The notes under the pieces: model-generated
Told to the model about the DNA's origin: nothing
The model's database searches: none
The model's input: the letters and a program-made list of their open reading frames with translations, nothing else
Source of the DNA: an uncultured Eubacteriaceae bacterium
GTDB taxonomy: Bacteria; Bacillota; Clostridia; Oscillospirales; Acutalibacteraceae
Length of the DNA: 6,394 nucleotides
Reading direction: 5' to 3'
Assembly: GCA_937905915.1 (NCBI GenBank)
Contig: CALCVR010000075.1
Span: 1-6,394 of the forward strand
Program-made: the position numbers and the translations under genes
In this document: positions 3,870 through 6,394 of the stretch, one piece after another
Position numbering within the stretch: the stretch's first letter is position 1
Layout of the letters: each line of letters opens with the position of its first letter

Positions 3870-6394
3870 ATGAGCCGAATCAAACAAGTGCGAGGATTTT
3901 TTTACGATGCGTCCGAAGCAATCGGACGTCCAGGAAATATGACCAGAGTTTCTATGCATACCTTGCGCCGTCAACTGATGCGGGAACTGTCCCGGATGCG
4001 GCAGCAGTATCAGAAGGCCTTGGGGTGTGAGAAAAAAAGTGCCGTAGAGCAGTGGCTGTGCGACAATTTTTATCTCATTGAGAGAAATGGCCGGTCGCTG
4101 TTGCGTGAACTGAAATACCAAAAAAATCTGCCGGCCCAAAAAGGACAGGTATTTCCAGCTCTTTACCATGTGTGTGAAGCCATTTGCGCGCCGACCGGCG
4201 GCATGCCCGATCAAGAAACATTGGAACGCTCACTTCAAAAAATACAAAAGCATCGCCTTCTCCAGGGGAGCGAACTGGAGTATTTGGAACCGATGCTGCG
4301 TGCCTCGCTCATCCATTGGGCGGCAAGGGCCGCCCTGCAATGGGGAGAAGAGGATGATGCTTCCCGTCTGGGAAATGCCATTGAATCCTTAAGGGCCTTT
4401 CAGGATATGGATTTCATCGGGATGGTGGAACGCCTCAGCGGAGTGGAATCCATCCTCCGCGGGGATCCGGCCAGGGTATATGTGGGCATGAGCGAAGATA
4501 CGCGGGGATATTACCGTCATTGCGTCACCCGTATTGCACAGAAAACGGGCCGGGATGAGATGGAAGTCGCCCGAACCATCCTCCACAAAGCACAGGAAAC
4601 CAAAGACATCTCGAGAAAACATGTGGGGGTTTGGATCCAGGAGATGACCGGGGACGCGGTAAGGAGAAGGCGCCGGGGGAGAATGGCATTGGCGGCGCAA
4701 ATACTCCTTCCAGTATTCTTATCCATATTGGCGGGGGCGCTGTGGGGATGGTGGCTCATTCTGCTTTTGATACTCCCTTTGTGGGAAGCCATCCGTCCTT
4801 TGGTAGATTTTTTGGCTCTGAAAGGAGTTCCCCCTGCCTTTTTACCCTGTATGGAACTCAACGGGGAAGTTCCCAAAGAAGCGCCTACTTTAGTGACGGT
4901 ATCGACGCTGCTGTCCACCGCGCAAAAGACGTCGGGGCTGCGTCAGAGGTTAGAGCATCTCTACCAAACAAACGGCAGGGGAGAAACCTATTTTTGCCTT
5001 CTTGCCGATCTCAAGGAGGCAAAAAAACCACAGCGTCCTGAGGATGTGCCGGCCATTGCAGCGGCGTCCCGCATCGTCCGGGATTTAAACCGGCAGTATG
5101 GCAGCCGCTTTTTCCTAATGGTACGTCCCCGTGTGTATTCCAAGACCCAGCGGGCCTATGCGGGATGGGAGCGAAAACGCGGCGCATTGTTGGAACTGTG
5201 CCGCCTGATCAAAGGGGAGAATCCCGCCTTTTTGACGGTGGAGGGGCCTTCTCAAATCCTGTCAACCATTCGATACATCATCGCTTTGGACGGCGATACC
5301 CAGCTGCTTATGGATACCGCTGCCGATCTGGTGGCCAAGGCGATGCATCCACTCAACCGCCCTTATGTGGACCAGTCTCTCGGAAGGGTGGTAAAGGGAT
5401 ACGGCATCCTGGCCCCACGGGTGGATGTGGACTTAAAATCAGCGGGCAGGACCGACTTTTCCCGCATCATGGCCGGGCTGGGAGGAATTACTGCCTACGA
5501 TACCCTAGTGGGGGACTTTTACCAGGATTTGTTCGGGGAAGGGATTTTTGCCGGCAAGGGCCTTTTGGATGTAGATGCTTTTTATGAAGTGCTCAACCAT
5601 GCGCTGCCGGAAAATCAGGTGCTCAGCCACGATATCCTGGAGGGAGGGTTCCTGCGGACAGCCTTTGTATCCGATGTGGAGATGAGCGACGGTTTTCCCA
5701 CTGGTATGGGACCTTGGATGGCCCGTCTTCACCGGTGGATCCGAGGCGATTGGCAAAATATCATTTGGATTTCCTCCTCCGTAAAGACCCAGGAGGGAAA
5801 ACCAAATCCCCTAAATGCGTTATCCCGCTATAAACTATTTGATAATCTACGTCGTTCCTTTACGCCGGTGATGGCCATGGTGTGTATTTTGCTATCTGTT
5901 TTGACAGGAGGAGGGGCCGGTTGGGTTCTCACCATAGCAGGGATGCTGTCCTGTGCGGGGGCTGGGATGTTTTCCGCTGTTTATGGGCTCATCCATGGGG
6001 GAATCTTTGTGTTTTCCCGGCTCTACTATTCCAAAGCCATTCCTCAAGCATCCCAAGCCTTGTTGCAGGCGGGCCTACAGATCGTCATGCTGCCCCGTAC
6101 TGCATGGGTATCTCTGGACGCCATTGTCCGGGCGCTGTGGCGCCGGTTCCATTCCAAACGAGGCATGCTGGACTGGGTCACGGCGGCCGACGCGGAACAA
6201 TACAAACACAGTGTGCTTAAGATTATCCGCACCTACGGCATAGGCGTCATTTTAGGAGCTGTATTGCTGGTCTGGGGGAAGGTAGTGCTGGCGTGGCTTT
6301 TGGGACTTGCCTTTTTGACATTACCGATGGTTGCCTTTGCCACTGTACGTCCAGACGTCGATGAAAAAGGACGTCTCTCACCGGAACAACGGGA
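3870..6394 (+). CDS. Cyclic beta-1,2-glucan synthase-like protein, GT84 part (3' end outside window)
   Basis: The reading frame is open from 3870 to the right edge: 841 residues, no stop. Domains in order are: a soluble N-terminal region (1-264) with family features such as WLCDNFYLIE; an Arg cluster (265-269) before the first membrane segments (about 272-316); a cytoplasmic glycosyltransferase domain (about 330-660); more membrane segments (about 664-725); and another pair (about 791-826). Glycosyltransferase marks are GWERKRGALLEL (432-443), the DxD-type LDGDTQL with Asp474 and Asp476, HPLNRP, QDLFGEG followed by GKGLLDVDAF (from 552), HDILEGG with Asp588 and Glu591, and HRWIRGDWQ (621-629), matching the GT84 domain of NdvB/ChvB. 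Characterised members polymerise UDP-glucose into beta-1,2-glucan at the inner membrane and carry cyclising and GH94 phosphorylase-like domains further on, with about 2,800 residues in total, so about 30 percent is visible. The ATG has GGGGTG six bases upstream; an in-frame GTG at 3861 has no ribosome site. Linear rather than cyclic product, or another glucan, remains possible. Confidence 0.88.
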   Translation, partial: MSRIKQVRGFFYDASEAIGRPGNMTRVSMHTLRRQLMRELSRMRQQYQKALGCEKKSAVEQWLCDNFYLIERNGRSLLRELKYQKNLPAQKGQVFPALYHVCEAICAPTGGMPDQETLERSLQKIQKHRLLQGSELEYLEPMLRASLIHWAARAALQWGEEDDASRLGNAIESLRAFQDMDFIGMVERLSGVESILRGDPARVYVGMSEDTRGYYRHCVTRIAQKTGRDEMEVARTILHKAQETKDISRKHVGVWIQEMTGDAVRRRRRGRMALAAQILLPVFLSILAGALWGWWLILLLILPLWEAIRPLVDFLALKGVPPAFLPCMELNGEVPKEAPTLVTVSTLLSTAQKTSGLRQRLEHLYQTNGRGETYFCLLADLKEAKKPQRPEDVPAIAAASRIVRDLNRQYGSRFFLMVRPRVYSKTQRAYAGWERKRGALLELCRLIKGENPAFLTVEGPSQILSTIRYIIALDGDTQLLMDTAADLVAKAMHPLNRPYVDQSLGRVVKGYGILAPRVDVDLKSAGRTDFSRIMAGLGGITAYDTLVGDFYQDLFGEGIFAGKGLLDVDAFYEVLNHALPENQVLSHDILEGGFLRTAFVSDVEMSDGFPTGMGPWMARLHRWIRGDWQNIIWISSSVKTQEGKPNPLNALSRYKLFDNLRRSFTPVMAMVCILLSVLTGGGAGWVLTIAGMLSCAGAGMFSAVYGLIHGGIFVFSRLYYSKAIPQASQALLQAGLQIVMLPRTAWVSLDAIVRALWRRFHSKRGMLDWVTAADAEQYKHSVLKIIRTYGIGVILGAVLLVWGKVVLAWLLGLAFLTLPMVAFATVRPDVDEKGRLSPEQR

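Noticed and set aside
3729..4918. Minus-strand open frames at 3729-4214, 4389-4700 and 4517-4918
   Set aside because: They lie antisense to the large glucan synthase frame, which is open throughout and carries clear family motifs; they have no ribosome sites or recognisable domains.
4168..6243. Plus-strand open frames at 4168-4392, 4631-5041, 5165-5587, 5882-6220 and 5953-6243
   Set aside because: These are alternate-frame shadows of the same glucan synthase gene; the true frame starts at 3870 and has no stop before the window edge.

Overview
The window looks like chromosomal DNA of a low-to-mid GC Gram-positive anaerobe, most likely a Clostridia member (Oscillospiraceae-like). The basis is the strong AGGAGG-type ribosome binding sites, short U-tailed terminators, a PadR / DUF1700 / DUF4097 cassette typical of Firmicutes, and protein sequences of clostridial character. 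The genus cannot be fixed from the sequence alone. There are no RNA genes, mobile elements or CRISPR arrays that I can see.

Layout: positions 1-72 hold the tail and terminator of a plus-strand transcription unit that lies mostly outside the window. Positions 133-867 are a complete single-gene unit on the minus strand for endonuclease III (nth), with its own promoter and terminator. Positions 905-2888 are a minus-strand three-gene operon: PadR-family repressor, DUF1700/HAAS membrane protein and DUF4097 surface-exposed anchored protein. It has a near-consensus promoter, overlapping genes and a terminator. Positions 2961-3719 are a single-gene minus-strand unit for a HAD-family phosphatase. From a divergent 223-base intergenic region, a very large plus-strand gene starts at 3870 and runs off the right edge. 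Its 841 visible residues are the N-terminal region, membrane segments and glycosyltransferase (GT84-type) domain of a cyclic beta-1,2-glucan synthase (NdvB/ChvB-like) protein.

How the parts work together: nth (base-excision repair) and the HAD phosphatase (housekeeping or metabolite repair) look independent. The PadR operon is a self-contained, probably autoregulated envelope module. Its promoter region carries three TAGTA direct repeats exactly 17 bp apart, placed between the -10 box and the first ribosome binding site, which is where an autorepressor would be expected to bind. The GT84 protein is the other envelope-related gene and is the largest item here. No wholly new system is evident. 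The most interesting points are the phased repeats, the regular Asp-Leu-Asp-Ser repeat in the DUF4097 protein and the glucan synthase homologue in a Gram-positive setting.
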